Counted from the stretch's first letter, positions 22,638-36,268 are shown. The stretch: DNA of 64,000 nucleotides from Coffea arabica (GCF_036785885.1 NC_092329.1:6634001-6698000); one strand, 5' to 3'. Numbers and translations are program-made. Notes: generated by a model not told the origin, from the sequence alone.

Positions 22638-23674
22638 TGTCGTCATTTGGGCCTTGGCAGGGCGGAGGAAGGCCGGATTTCGTTCCCTTGCTTTCTCCTC
22701 CTCGAATATATGGGACCCTTTTGGCTATGGTGACGACGGCTGGACCACCGGCAGGGGCGGCGGTGCGACCGGGGTGATGACGTGTCTGCTCTGGCTCATG
22801 CCAACGTGGATTGGCGCGAAACTGACCATGCCCACATCTTTCGTGTTGATCTGCCTGGTTATCGACTTATCGCTCCTTTCTCTTTCATCCAATTTTCTTT
22901 TTTCCCCCAAAATAAAAAAAAATCTTTAGTTTAAAATCATGTAGTTTAAATTATAGCATAACATCATTTAAATAGTGGTCTCTATTAAATATCTCTCTTT
23001 TTTTTTTCTTAATGTTTGTGAGCATCGTTTATAATCCATTTGCTTCAACTTAAGTAACATCATTTATTTCATTGGTCTAAATGATATTTCTCTATTATTG
23101 AGACTTGGATGTAATCCAATAATTAAGAGTTTTCATCCAAATTTAATTATAGCACACTCCACTTTTCTTGAGCACTTTATTCTTTCCATTTTTTTCCCAA
23201 ATTGGGCACAAGAAATGTATTTGATGACCTCAATATTAGATAAAAGAGCAAAAAAATTTATTAGGTGAACTGATTTAATTGTAATTATTTTTTTTTTGTT
23301 TGGGGTATTTCATATATATCATATAAATGGTGAAAAACAAGGAAATTGAACAAACTTTCATGGGGTGTGTAGTAGGGATATGTGCAATATATTCACAAGG
23401 GTGCATGTTAGCAAGGTTAATATTGTCTAAAATAAATGGCTGCTTTAATATTTTGGTTGGGGTCAACAGGGCAGACTTGAAGGTGCAGGTGGAAGATCAC
23501 AACATGCTGGAAATCAGTGGAGATAGGGTGGAGCGCCGCCGTCGAAGCTACCGGAGGAGGTTCCGGCTGCCGGAAAATGCTGATTTGGAGGGAATCAAAT
23601 GTGGGCTTGAGAATGGAGTCTTAACTGTGACTATCCCCAAGAAAGTGACTCAGGAGACTTCCCAGAAATGTTAG
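22638..23674 (+). pseudogene. small heat-shock protein (Hsp20), decayed
   Basis: Two blocks match the alpha-crystallin domain of plant sHSPs. Block 1 (to about 22857) reads DDVSALAHANVDWRETDHAH followed by IFRVDLPG. Block 2 (about 23462-23674) reads VNRADLKVQVEDHNMLEISG, then FRLPENADLEGIKCGLENG and LTVTIPKK before the stop. Before block 1 an NIWDPFGYGDD segment lies in a different frame, and the nearest ATG (MSSFGPWQGGG, about 22638) in a third. The ~610-bp spacer has a GT at 22858 and an AG at 23468-23469, but joining them shifts block 2 out of frame. The C-terminal I-x-I oligomerisation motif is also missing. I read this as a pseudogene. A sequencing error or an unusual intron could rescue part of it, but not all three frame changes. 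Confidence 0.65.
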
Positions 23675-24250
23675 ATAGATGTTGCTTTGTTTAATTATCT
23701 CCACTTGTTGCTTGCTTGTTTTCTAGGTAATCAATCACTCATGTAATGTTATTTGGGACGAAGTGGGTAATCGTCCAAAGTTTGGGGGATAAAGTGGATT
23801 TAACCCTGAAATTAATAATCAAAGAGCATACGTAGGCCAACAAAACATTATCCTTATCCAAAGAAGGATCCGAAGTCACGCAGAGTGGAAAAAAATACTC
23901 GTGCACATTTCGTATTTGGACTTTTTTAGTGATGATCATCCAACCACGTACGTTAGACAAAGGAAATAAAATGCACCCTTTTTCTTTTTGAAGGAAATTA
24001 TGTACTAGTAATTTTCTTACCTCAAGCTAGAAGCACCCGTCACGTTGAGAAAATGAAGCGAAAAGCAATAAATCTTACTACACAAAATATCAATTCAGTC
24101 TCCTTTTCTTGCACGTCTTTCATGACATATGGAAAGTTGCCCTTATTATTACTGATAATTGCACATATCTTTCTTCGTCTTTATACGGACATAATGATGG
24201 TTGCATTTGACAAATTTCAAAAAGCAGTAAAGTTCGTGAGATTATTATAT
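23675..24250. other. intergenic, no feature recognised
   Basis: No gene or repeat could be supported. Confidence 0.5.
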
Positions 24251-24427
24251 GAGTAAATTTTATATATACTGATAGTGTATACATTATCACCGTTTGATTC
24301 ATGGTATACATGCAAAAGTTGAATTTCATTCATCCAATTATCACCGTTTGATTCATGGTATGCATGCAAAAGTTGAATTTCATTCATCCAATTATCACCG
24401 TTACTGTCAGTGTAGGAAAGATTAATC
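24251..24427. mobile_element. MITE-like element with internal 54-bp tandem duplication
   Basis: The left part, TTTATATATACTGATAGTGT, is a palindromic terminus shared with the element at 56644-56797. Inside, a 54-bp unit starting ATTATCACCGTTTGATTCAT is present twice (24283-24336 and 24337-24390, nearly identical), with ten bases of a third copy. Confidence 0.6.
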
Positions 24428-24896
24428 CTTATTATATTAGTTCTATCATTAAAATTTATATCCATCTCTCATCGATTGGCTGTATAATTAAATTTAATAT
24501 AACTAAACTATGTTATTAACCTTCGATCTAATAATCTAATGATATTCTTAAATTTTGACCATTTTCATTTTGATAAACTTACGCTATCCTGCTCGAAAGA
24601 AAAAGAAATCAGAAACTCTGGCTTGTTTTTTTTTCTTTTAAAGATCTCAAGCATTAATGTTATCCGCTAGAAATACTAGTGTAATTCAATTTTAAGTTCG
24701 CTTTCAAACGGCCTACTTCATTCTTTTGGCATTTTAAACCAACTTTGGTTGAATTAAACAATCTAGAAATCAAACGCGAAATCCATGTGCCGAAAATTAA
24801 GGTCATGCTAATCTTGCCAATTTGGCAATTTTTCATTCCTTACCAAAGACGGGTCGCACTCGTAAACGCAATCTTCCGCTCACTCTCCATAATCTA
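24428..24896. other. upstream region of the ABC1K gene
   Basis: AT-rich, no gene; presumably distal promoter. Confidence 0.4.
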
Positions 24897-24906
24897 GCCA
24901 CGTGGC
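24897..24906. promoter_or_regulatory. palindromic G-box upstream of the ABC1K gene
   Basis: GCCACGTGGC is a perfect 10-bp palindrome containing the CACGTG core, about 100 bp before the start codon. bZIP and bHLH/PIF factors bind this core; it is common in light- and ABA-responsive plastid genes. A regulatory role is inferred from position only. Confidence 0.5.
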
Positions 24907-25006
24907 ATTCGAGGAATCTAACCAAAACCGATAATAAAATGAACAAAATTTAACCAACAGAACAGAACCACTCAGCAAAAGAAAGACCGTCGCAAATAAT
25001 AAAACA

Positions 25007-28000
25007 ATGCCACTGCTCCTCTCGCCACCTCAACAGCCGCCGCCGTTATCTTACTCTATCCGCCTTAAGAATGCGGCGAATTTGAACTCTCTCCGCCGCG
25101 TTCTTCTACTATCAACAGCACCTCATTCCTCTATTTCTTCTTCTTCTTCTTCTTCTTCTTCGTCTTCGTCTTCAGCTTCCCGCGCCGTGGAAAATGTGGA
25201 TACGTTCACCAAGTACTCAGGATATTTATTCCAGCTGAGCTCCTCGGAAGCGGACTCGTTGACGGAGTACAACGTTTCGAAAATCGCCGGAATTTATCAG
25301 AAGAAGCCGCTCATTGTCCTCCGTCGCCTCTTCCAACTCGCTAGTACACTCGGGAAATGGTTCGCACTTCGCTACGTGGATAAACTCACCGAGCGTGCCG
25401 ACCAGATGTTTGAGGTAGTTTTCACTCCAACCTATACTTATCAAGATCTGAATAACTCTTATTGAACATTTGAACCAATCAAATTCTTTTTAAAATTATT
25501 TTAAGCTCGAATTTGACTATATCAAGTTATATTGAGATGATAAAAGCTTATTTTTAATAGTTAACTCCATGTTGGTTTTTAGAATCCATATTTTATGATC
25601 ATTCAAGTGGTAGCAGGGAGTGTTTTGTAGTTAAACTGCGTTGTTCTTTGTTTAATTGTTGTTATTATTGATTACTCAGGTTAGAGCAGAGGAACTGAGA
25701 AGGATATTGGTAGAGCTTGGGCCGGTATGTTCTAGACGTATTAACTTTTTAAGCAGAAATTTATGAATTTAGTCATGCGTCTATATTTTAATTCAGGCTT
25801 TTTTTTTCTTTTCCTTTTGTAGGCATATATTAAAATAGCTCAAGCTGTTTCAACTAGACCTGTAAGTGACACTTCTCTTTCATTACCATTGGCTTGGCTT
25901 CATTTCCTATTTAATTTGTTGTCGAGATTAAGTTGCTAAGGCTTCTAAACTTCTTGAATTTTTTATACTTGTGATTATTTATGATTTTGACTACTATGAG
26001 CACAAAAATTTGGTACTAAAGCTTTCTACATAGACCCCATGGGTGATGCTGATCATTGATGGCATAAATAGAGTCCTCAATCTTTATTTCCTTAAGCTGT
26101 GAATTTTTTCTGATAGTTTTTTTTTTTGCATTTTTCTTGAATTTTGACATCTATCATTTTCTTCTTCAGTAGTGGCTCTTGGATCTTCTTGAAGGAGAGT
26201 AAAGACAAACAAGTTTTTTTTTTTTTAGCAACACTGACCTTTTATTGATTATACTGAGAGAATGTGTGTGCACAAGGTTAATCCACAGCTACATCAGATC
26301 AACACCACAAACCCACAAATGCAAATAAACTCTAGTAACCTAAAAAAGATTTATCCAGTGGCAAATCCAATCGAGTGTTAGTTCCAATTTTCTCTGGTTT
26401 TGGGAATCTTTACCCAAGTAAGCACCACATGCTTCATACTCTACACAATAGCTGCCATGACACCTGCAGTAGAATGCTTAGCTTGGGATATCCCAGAATT
26501 TCAAGCTCTCCAAATTTCGTACACAGCAACTGCAAAAATCAGCCTCTTGAATTGGTGCGCAAAAGAAGACGGACAAGTAAAATTATCTAAGATAACTAAT
26601 TAAACCCAGTGGTTCTCTGTGCAGGCTACATATGAGCTTGCTTCAGTAGTTCCTATGAAGTTTCTGAATACCATACATTGAATGTTTGGGGTATTTAGGA
26701 GATATTTGCATTTGGTTAGCAATCAGAGAAAAAGAATATAACAAAGTCGAGTTGCAATTATCAGAGAAAAAGTAACAACCAAAAGTTAGAGGCAATGTCA
26801 AAAGGAGAATTCTTCACATTTTCTCTCATTGATAACTGAGCAAAGCCATGATCTCAAACAGCTCCCAAGTGACAAAAGTACAAAGAGCTCATCTACTTTG
26901 TCAAACATGTCCAAACCATCTCCTTTATGTTTACCATCCAGAAATTACATTTTTCTGTTCATGTTTGTGTATTTAATTTGAATTTAAATCAATTTGAAGG
27001 TAGTATTGAAGCTGATAAAATGTGCAGTTTGATGATTCCACTAATTAGCAGCACATTGTTTGTAACCATTAATTTCTTGCAATTTGCAACTTAAATGAGT
27101 TCGTACAGGAGAAACAATGTTGGCCATACGTATAGAAGAATTAAGGTGTTTCTGTATTCAATCAAAATAGACTTGCATCAGGCCCTGAATTAAATTCATA
27201 CATCATTTGGTGATGGTTTCTCGATTAGTGTTTCAACATCTCATGTTTGAATAAAAGAGAACAATTTGTGATAACAAATTTGATCGGCCATGTTTAGTTG
27301 CTTGAGCCATCATTTCTCATGTTAACACTACTTACTGTAAGTTCAGATACACAAAAACAACGTCCTCTGAAAAAGCGAAGAAGATAGAGAGATAGTAAAG
27401 GAAAGATAGTCCTCATCTTGTTCTCCAACCTGATACCTGCCAATTTGCAGTGGACATGCATTATTGGTTATTTAGTTCCTTCTGAAGGTGGAGTATCTTT
27501 GTTTAAGTTAAAGTATCCTCCTTGTTAGGAACACTCTTGAGTTATATCATATGTGGTGATTGCAAAATCAAAGTTGATTAAAAAAAAAGTGCATGCTTGT
27601 GAATTTCAAGCATTTAAATTATTATAAGCTGGAGATGTTTGAGTAGTATTTCATGATTTTGTTCAAGAAACAGCATTTCATACATTCTAGGTCCCCTGTT
27701 TTCATTCTAATAGCATTGTTGCATAATCCTGAAAGGGACTGCATTAATGTTATGCAACTACATTGTTTTACGATATTTTATTTACTTTATTTTAACCAGG
27801 CACATCTTACACTCTACTTTGACATATTCTTCCAGGATTTGATACCACCTTCATATTTGGATGAGCTCTCACTGCTTCAAGATCGAATAGCACCTTTTTC
27901 TTCTGATGTTGCTTTTGATATGATAGAGAGAGAGCTTGAGTTACCAATAGATGCTATTTTCTCAGAGATCTCGCCTGAGCCTGTAGCTGCAGCATCTCTT

Positions 28001-31000
28001 GGGCAGGTTTTCGGTTATTCATGCTTATTTGTAACTTATTATTTAGATTCTAACTCATATTGAGTACTTCATATGGTGACAATAACAAAATTAATGCTGG
28101 TTGTGGTTGTCCCTAATTTTTAACCGTATAACTAAAGGTTTGTTATCTTTTCTTTATCTTTGGGTCTGGAAAGGTTTATCAAGCTAGGCTTCGTTCTAAT
28201 GGACAACTAGTTGCTGTCAAGGTTCAAAGGCCAGGAGTTCAGGCAGCAATCTCTCTCGACATATTAATTTTGCGTTACCTTGCAGGATTAATAAAGAGAG
28301 CTGGCAAATTTAACTCTGACCTTCAGGTAGTCTTTCGTGAAAGAGATAAATGATTCTTTTGTGTACAAAGAAGCGGAAAATATGTAGTTTGGTCACATGA
28401 TCCTTGCATTTCCTAGGCTGGAAAGTCTACAACTAGTGTTGCCAGGCAATGTAGGCTGAATCCTATGAATTGGTGCATGTATTGTGGCCTTAGGAATACT
28501 TCCTGAAAGGAGGTCTTTGTGATCTTTTCTTGTGGAGGTTATACCTCCTTATATCTAGATCCACTTGTAATTAAATTACAATAAATTTAGTTTTATTAGT
28601 GTAATATAGGGGTTTGACTGTCTGATCTTCAACTCGTAGGGTATCGTTGATGAGTGGGCATCAAGTCTTTTTCGGGTATGTATCCATCATTTTACACTTG
28701 ATTGCTCATATGTAGCTACACTTCCATGGTTGCATGTATGTGACTGCTAGTTAGGGCATTCATCCAAATTCTCAGTGCTAAGACAAGTTTGAAGGTTGAG
28801 ACTAAATGAATCTCCCAAAAGAAGTTCGCAGTTAGTTGCCTATGGAAATAACCTTACAAGATGAGGTAACTTAAGGAGTCCTAAGTTCATGCACGTGAAC
28901 AGCATTCTTACTTATTAAAAGTGGCTTGAGTCAAAATCTTATTCACATTACGGCATCTTTTTATGAGGGGTGAGCAGCATTAGAGTGAAACTCCTATTTT
29001 GTTAGATCAAGGTAACTTATGGTCCATGCAATATTGTTCCTTTCATGTGTAATTTCAGTGTTCAGAAGCATTATTCATTTAGAAGAAGGGGAATGGATGA
29101 TTTATGATCCTTTTAAGCACTAATATGAATAGAAGTTTTCTGTTATTTGAATAGATGTATCTCATGTAATTTGTGTATAAAAATGGAATCACTTGCTGCC
29201 AAAATACTATAGCAGCCACAGTTATCATACCCTGAATCACTTACTGTTTAAATACCACAGTATTCAGGCTACCATACACCATGTTTTGTTCTCACAATTT
29301 AAATTCTGCTTGTTAATCTCCATCACAAGATCAAAAGAGGAATATATTCTTAGGGCTTTGTATTGAATACAGGTAATCAAATTGAATGCAGGAGATGGAC
29401 TACATACGAGAAGCCAGCAATGGAGTTAAATTCAGGTACAAGGTCAATTTCGGCAAATATGAATTCCAAAATTTTAACTCATAATCATATTGCACTTATT
29501 ATGTGTATATGTATCTGTATGATGCTTCTGGAGTCTCTTTTCAGCTCATCATGAGAGCTCGTTTTAGCTTTACAGGCTAACATGAAACCTAATCTGGAGC
29601 AGGACCCAATGAATCATCTAACTGTTGAAAATCTTTGCATTGCGATTTATGAATTAATCAGGGTCGTCAGTCAACTCTTTCTGCTAAGATAAATTTGGCA
29701 AGTATCTGTTGGATTCTATAACCGTCTCACAGTATCTTATGTCTACGATGCATTGGAAAAAGTTTCGCCTTTCAACCCCTTCTTGAAAGAATGTGTGTAT
29801 AAGTATCTAAGTTAATCTTTTCTTGTGACATAATTTTTTGTTTTGGGGTACATTGCTATAACGCTGACCAATCTGTAATGTGATGTGGTTGTATGGTTGC
29901 ATGCCAATCAAGAGTTATTGCTAGAAATGTTGGCTGTTATAGTCAGCTTGATTACGAATGGAACTGATATATATTCAGTCAACCTTGGTTTAGTTTCTAT
30001 TATTTTGTATTGGGACTGGGCTTTTTAGTCATATTTGAGCCATGAATCTCACGATCCCTTCTGAGTTCAACCTCCACAGAAATGCCTAGTTTCTCACTCA
30101 TTTGTCTTATTGGTTGATTATATTGACCATATTTTCTGTCTTTGTATGTTTTAACTATTGCCCTGTTGTGCTATGCAGGCAATTATATGGTGGAATAAAA
30201 GATGTTGTAGTTCCCGAAATATTTATGAATCAAACAACTCGCAAGATCCTTGTCATGAAATGGGTGGAGGTAATATTGAAGGTCCTTGTCACAACTACCA
30301 TTGATTTAGCTCGTTTTAACAAACCAATTAAGTTTTCTGCTAGCCACTGCATAAAGAACTCAGAAATTTGTTGGGGCATAAAATTAAAATAAAGAAAGGG
30401 GCTCAGTAGGAAAGCCCTGTTTGGAATTCACTAACTTTCTTGGTCAACATTAGCTTCCTACTTTAGTCCTCAATAAATTAACTGCAGAACCAACCTAGCT
30501 ATTTACAAGATTCGCCCCTGGCCACCCAATAAAATTACTTCTTGCTTCTAGTTTGCTTGGTTTTTGGGTTGTCTAGAATCACGTTTTGCAAGAAAAGTGC
30601 CTATCTGGTCGTGCTTCTTCTCACTTGACATGGAGCTACCTTCAACAAAATTTGCATTATCTTAGGTCATCTAAGACTTGACATCTAGGACAACTTGTAC
30701 GGGCATTTTTATTTCATTTGTTACAAAGTTAAGGCATTTTAGGATCAGGCTGAATGTTTCTGCTTGCTCATATAGCTAACTATTTATCTTTGTTCTTCAC
30801 TGTTAACCACCAAATCCATACTCTGCATTTTAGAACAATACCTCTAGAAAGGGGTACTATCATAACTTAAATGTTAAATCATACATCTAGACGTGTTGTT
30901 CTCATTGTTTATTCCCAGGATTACATAGTTCAATATCTGTTCACTTGCTAATATGAAGGATAAGTGTCATATAGTATAATTTATGCATTCATCTTCCAAA

Positions 31001-34000
31001 ACTAGTTCAATATTATCCTCGTATAATTCAAATTTGGTGATCTCTAGGGACAAAAGCTGGCCGAAGTGAAGGATCTCTATTTGGTTGAGGTCAAATCACG
31101 AAACCGTTTTCTGTTCTCTTTTTTTTTCCCCCTATGTTTTCAGATTGTCTGCCATATAGCACAATGTTGTAGACCTAAAAGCCGCACTCTGAATTCACAC
31201 AGGTAGGAGTTTATTGCTCATTCAATCAACTTCTGGAAAGAGGGTTCTATCATGCAGATCCACATCCTGGAAACTTACTTCGCACATATGATGGGAAACT
31301 TGCATACTTAGGTACTCTCTTGAACTTACATCTATTATGAAGCATATTAAGATTTAGTTAACACAACTAATGGTAAACGGAAATACATAATGCTGTATTT
31401 AATTGCCAATAGCTCCTGATTTTCCTTTTCCTTTCCCCTTTTTCTTCTCGTGTTTAGGTTTTAACATTATGATTCCTTGTGTTTAGGTTCTAACATTATG
31501 ATTTCCCTTTTTTCTTCTTGTGTTTAGGTTTGAACATTATGATTTTGCCTGTTTAGTTGCCTTGATTGAAGCTGAAACCTTATTTTGCCATTCTAGTGTA
31601 ATCATAATTAAATTTACTGCTTAAACTAGTCAAATTAACTTCCCTGTATTTTCAACTTCAGACTTCGGTATGATGGGTGAATTCAAACAAGAACTTCGTG
31701 ATGGTTTTATTGAAGCTTGTCTTCATCTTGTAAATCGTGATTATGATGCATTGGCCAAGGACTTCGTGACTCTTGGGTAGATGATCATGTTTTCATTCAA
31801 TTGCTGAAGAAATTGGTTCTACCCTTGATGGCATTGATTAAACACTGTTTACTTGTTTACTTGACAGACTTCTTCCACCAACTGCAGACAAGGAAGCTGT
31901 TACAGTGGCACTAACAGGTTAAAATTTGCTTTTCATAATGTGAACTCTTGTGTATGAATCTGAAGAGGTGACGTCAATATATTATGTATGGGTTCATTGA
32001 TAGTTTTCCGGCCTCCGTAGGTGTTTTTCGAGATGCCATTGCCAAAGGAGTTCGCAATATAAGTTTTGGGGATCTTCTGGGAGATTTGGGAGTTACCATG
32101 TAAAGTTCTGATTTTGAGCCTTTTATTGAATAATTACATGTATCTCATCGTAGGAAATCACAAAATTAGAGAATAGACTTGTACTATTGACTGAAGAACT
32201 AACCTAGCATTTTGAGTTTCACTTCCGTTATTTAAAAAGAAAAAACAAATCATTTAACTAGATGGTGATATTGTGAAATGGTTGTTCATGAATATATATA
32301 TATATATATATATATTAGAGATTCCTTTACATGAAAGTGTTCTTTTCAATCAATATTCTCTAGGTTGCATGAGAGTTGTGCTAAACATGCTTCAATGTTT
32401 TTTGTATATTTTTTCCCATTTGATACATTGGTGCCTAAGTTGAATATGCAATCTTCAGCATACACCTTGGATAAAAGTCTGAACTATGAACCTGCAAAAC
32501 GATGACATTTAAGTAAAATCCGTTGTTGTCCTTCAGAAAGCATACCTAAATATGTTCTTCTTTCTTTTTATTCTGAAAAAAATCATATATGGTTGATTTT
32601 TTCTTCTCATCATAAACATTGTTTCAATAATTGGCAGGTATAAGTTCAAATTCCAGATACCATCGTACTTCTCTCTTGTCATTCGGAGGTGCCCATCTTT
32701 TCCTGTTCAATTCTAGCAGAATAGTGTCACTATACTCACTAGAAAATCAAAGTAAATAAAGCAGATGTTTGTTGTAAGAATTTCTTGTTCTTTTAGCCCC
32801 GTACATCCTTCTAGTAACCTTAGGAAATTGATTTCCTTCTAGCTATTTTGCATTTTAATCCACCATCCAAATTCATTACTTGTTTCCGGCAAACTTCCAG
32901 CCTTGCTGTTTTGGAGGGCATTGCTATCAGCTTTGATCCAAATTACAAAGTTTTGGGTAGTACCTACCCATGGATAGCCAGGAAAGTACTGACCGACAGC
33001 TCATTAAAGCTGCAATTGTCGCTTCAAGCTATTCTCTATAAGGTAAATTTGTGGATACAATTCCTGTCTCTGCTGAAGATGCAATCTAACTGTATGTCAT
33101 TGTTTTATCTGCTATATCATCTACCACCGCTTTATCCTTGTCAAAACCCACAGCCTGATTGACTAATTTTCATGTCAGGATGGTGTGTTCAGGATTGACC
33201 GTCTGGAGTCTCTGGTCACAGAGGTGAGATGGTTGCATGGGAATTTTTTTGCCCTTAAATAGATTTTTTTTTCTTTGAAAAGATTAGTTTTATTCATTTC
33301 ATGTCTCTAAAGCAAGTTGTCTGCTGACCTCTCTTTGTCCCGATATTTTCTGCTGAATCATTGGCTAATCTGCTATTGCCACTAAAGATTCTATTTGCAC
33401 AGTAATGTGGAGCATCTGAAGAGTATTCTGCTTTTGTTACTAATTTTTTGACTGAAATATTCTTTCTTTAGTTCCTAAATTTCATTATTCCATTCTATTC
33501 CCTCTCTCAGTTTGGTATTTTCATACCACTAGCTAATTTCTTTGAAAACCTTGAATGCTTTGGCAGTCCCTACGTGCTCGGACAGAAAGATCGATCAGAA
33601 AACAAATTGAAGATGGTGATTCCCATATTATTGTCAAGGAAGTCCTTTCCTTTACATTGACTGAAAAGGTTTGTTGCTTGTTCATGCATTATTGCCGTTG
33701 AAGGGACTAGAATTTTGCTATTCAGTGAAGAGAAAGGAAAGTTAACTTACTAAAAATTTTGCAGGGGGCTTTTGTTAGAGAGATAATTCTTGAAGAATTT
33801 GCGAAGGTATAGTAGGTTAAAGGATTTTTGTTTAATAGTTTTCTGATGCATATAAGAGATGGAACCAAGGTAGCGGATGGTCCATGAACATTTATATCTT
33901 GATTAAAATACAAAACCCTTCTCCAATCCATTACAGCAAAATAACAAACAAGAAGCTGAATTTTCTCCAAGCATGTAAATCCAACAGCTTAATTCACAGT

Positions 34001-35954
34001 GTTGGAGAGCCTTGACAGTCTTTGTTCAGAAAGAGGAAAGTAAAGCTATCATATTTTTTCTTGTGTTTGAAAAATTGCACGCATGCAGCAATTTATAGCA
34101 TCTTTAAAAGATTGGTTCACCTAATCACATTCTGAAAGAGCTTCTGCATTATGGTTCTAAATCCACAAGATTCTAAACTGCCAAATAGTTGATGGTGTTA
34201 AAATTCTAAATCCACAAGATTCTGCATTGGTGTATAAGAACTACTTTTTCTTCTGTATCTTAACATGCTGCTGTAGATGCCTCAGGTTACTGATAGTCTT
34301 ACGAATTTTTCTAGGGATTGGATGCATTTGGACTTGCAACTCTTGATTCTGTAGCATCTTCACTTACTGCAAGAGTCCCATTCTCTGGTTCTCCATCATT
34401 TTCACTAATGACTGATGAAGATAGTGCAAATTTGAGAACATTGCAGCGCCTTGTGTCGTTGCTATCAGGTCTTCAAGAGGATAGAAAAACTGGCCTGGTA
34501 AGAGATTTTCATTTCAATAGTTTAACTAGTCGAAAGTCAAATCATTACTCATCTGTTAAGTAGGACTCTAATGATAGAAATGAATGAAATGACTTGCACA
34601 ACTGCGCGTATATCAACCTCTACAGGCCTCTGTGTACATGTTGAAGTGTAATGATAAGTTTTGGTACTTGCGTTGTGGGGAGAGAGAGAGTGTGTGTGAG
34701 GGAGAGACAGTTTTTATGTTTTATCATAAGTGTGTTTTTCTAATCAAGCTACCACCAAATATTTGAAAATCTTTTGCTCAAATATGTAACAGTGCTGCAA
34801 GTGAAAAAGCAATATGTCAAGCCATCTTCATTGATGATGCATAACTTTCTAGTCCTTGAGAAGTTGGATGTGTGACCATTAGAATACTTCCTATAGTCAC
34901 TTCACAAATTTAAGCTGTTGCTTTGATACTTTTGGAACCCCAACTTCAATTTCATCATGATTATAACCGCCGGTGATTATGCAATTCAGTCTGTAAGAGA
35001 TAGCTTAAACATGGATGAGAATGTTAAACTTGATTATAATGTGCTGTATTACAAGGATGAATTAATCAATCGAACAAGTTATTTAACACTGCTCATTGAG
35101 CAAGTGGAATTCATTGTAGCCCCACATTTGATTTATAATTTTTAAAATTTGGTTTTAAATAAGAATGTTAATTTAGTATAACATAAGGGATGAATTCACG
35201 ACTGTGTCACAAGAGTTAATCCTAATGAAGTGATAATACTCTAGCTCATAAAACAGTAAAATAAGAATGAGCTACGACTTAGGACCCACTAAGGCCAGAC
35301 AATATGGTACAGGTTTTCTCTCACGAAATGTTCAAATGTACTAACATGTCCAGATGGGGCATTTACATAATTTTTTGCAGGTCAGTGCTTACAATAGCCG
35401 GAAAATATCTTCAAATGGAGATTCCCTGGTTCTTTATCAATCTGTATCAATTGAGGAATTAGGGCGATTCCTTGCTGTCCTCCCGGAGGTAATTTAGCTC
35501 TTCAAATCTGAATAGACACGTGGTCAAAGGAATATCATGGCTGTGTCTACCTACAGGATACTAGTAATGAACTCCCAGATATTAGAAGCCTCTCATTGTT
35601 ATGGCTCTCACAACATTTAGATATTCTTTTCTTTATGAAAGTGAGAAAAGGGGGGGTTAGATTCCTTGACTACTTATATTGTTTGCATATAAGTGAAGCC
35701 TTCCAATCTTATCAAAAAATCCCGGGCCTTTGTGATTGTTCATTTAGTATATCCTCGGATTACATTTGCTGATTAGCGTGATTGGTTTTGGGTAATATAA
35801 ACTTCTATGGGAAGGAAGTTCTGATAATTATGTTCCACACCTTTGGCAGCTCCCACCAGATGTGCAACAACAGTTACTTCGGTTGCCAGCTGACCTGTTT
35901 GCCAAGTTGGTTTCTCGTGTTGCTGCAAGAGCACTTCGGAGGGTTTTCTCGTAA
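25007..35954 (+). CDS. ABC1K5: ABC1-like atypical kinase, ABC1K5 type (21 exons)
   Basis: Exons: 25007-25414, 25680-25724, 25823-25861, 27836-28006, 28174-28326, 28640-28675, 29392-29435, 30179-30269, 31048-31089, 31203-31311, 31662-31776, 31868-31917, 32021-32099, 32638-32688, 32901-33042, 33179-33223, 33567-33668, 33765-33806, 34315-34497, 35381-35488, 35850-35954. All introns are GT-AG and all phases match; 719 aa. Motifs in order: KIAQ (155-158, where UbiB/ABC1 proteins usually have KxGQ), the Ala-rich VAAASLGQ loop (214-221), VAVK with K236, EMD (285-287, the ExD motif), HADPHPGN (360-367) and DFG (380-382). A Ser/Pro-rich, acid-poor N-terminus fits a plastid transit peptide. It resembles Arabidopsis At1g71810 (ABC1K5) from memory. 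Known relatives sit on plastoglobules or plastid membranes and affect prenyl-lipid metabolism. The substrate is unknown. The gene looks intact. Confidence 0.92.
25135..25174 (+). repeat. coding (TCT)n microsatellite
   Basis: This trinucleotide run encodes 13 consecutive serines (about residues 44-56) inside the predicted transit peptide of the ABC1K protein, so its length can vary without breaking the frame. Confidence 0.85.
26213..26565 (-). mobile_element. retroposon 3' fragment (LINE-like) in ABC1K intron 3
   Basis: The minus strand ends AATAAAAGGTCAGTGTTGCT followed by a poly(A) run (poly(T) at about 26215-26229). AAAGACAAACAAG on the left and GAAGACGGACAAG on the right could be a worn target duplication (10 of 13 match). 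No open frame remains. The layout (AATAAA about 20 bp before the tail) is like the insertion at 37563. Confidence 0.4.
32291..32316. repeat. (AT)n microsatellite in an ABC1K intron
   Basis: Thirteen AT units in the intron between exons 13 and 14. Confidence 0.8.
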
Positions 35955-36268
35955 CATCAATCCATTATTTATTGATTTTTTAATGGGAAAACCACATGAT
36001 ATTTATGCTTCTGCTGCCTTTAGTATTCTTTCACAATGTATTCCCAAATTCTGGAATGGGACGTCATTCAAATACAGGAAGAGAGAGCGAGTACATGTTC
36101 TCTTGAGTAGGTGGCAAAATGTAGGGCCACCGCCTTGCGTAAATTCAAAGGTTTAACAAGGAAAAACAAAATAATTGTATACAGGAGACTTCGAGGCATT
36201 GAGTCATTGCTGCATGACTCCATTATTTTTCAAATGGCTCCCAGCAAAATGCTAGTATGTGATTTGGG

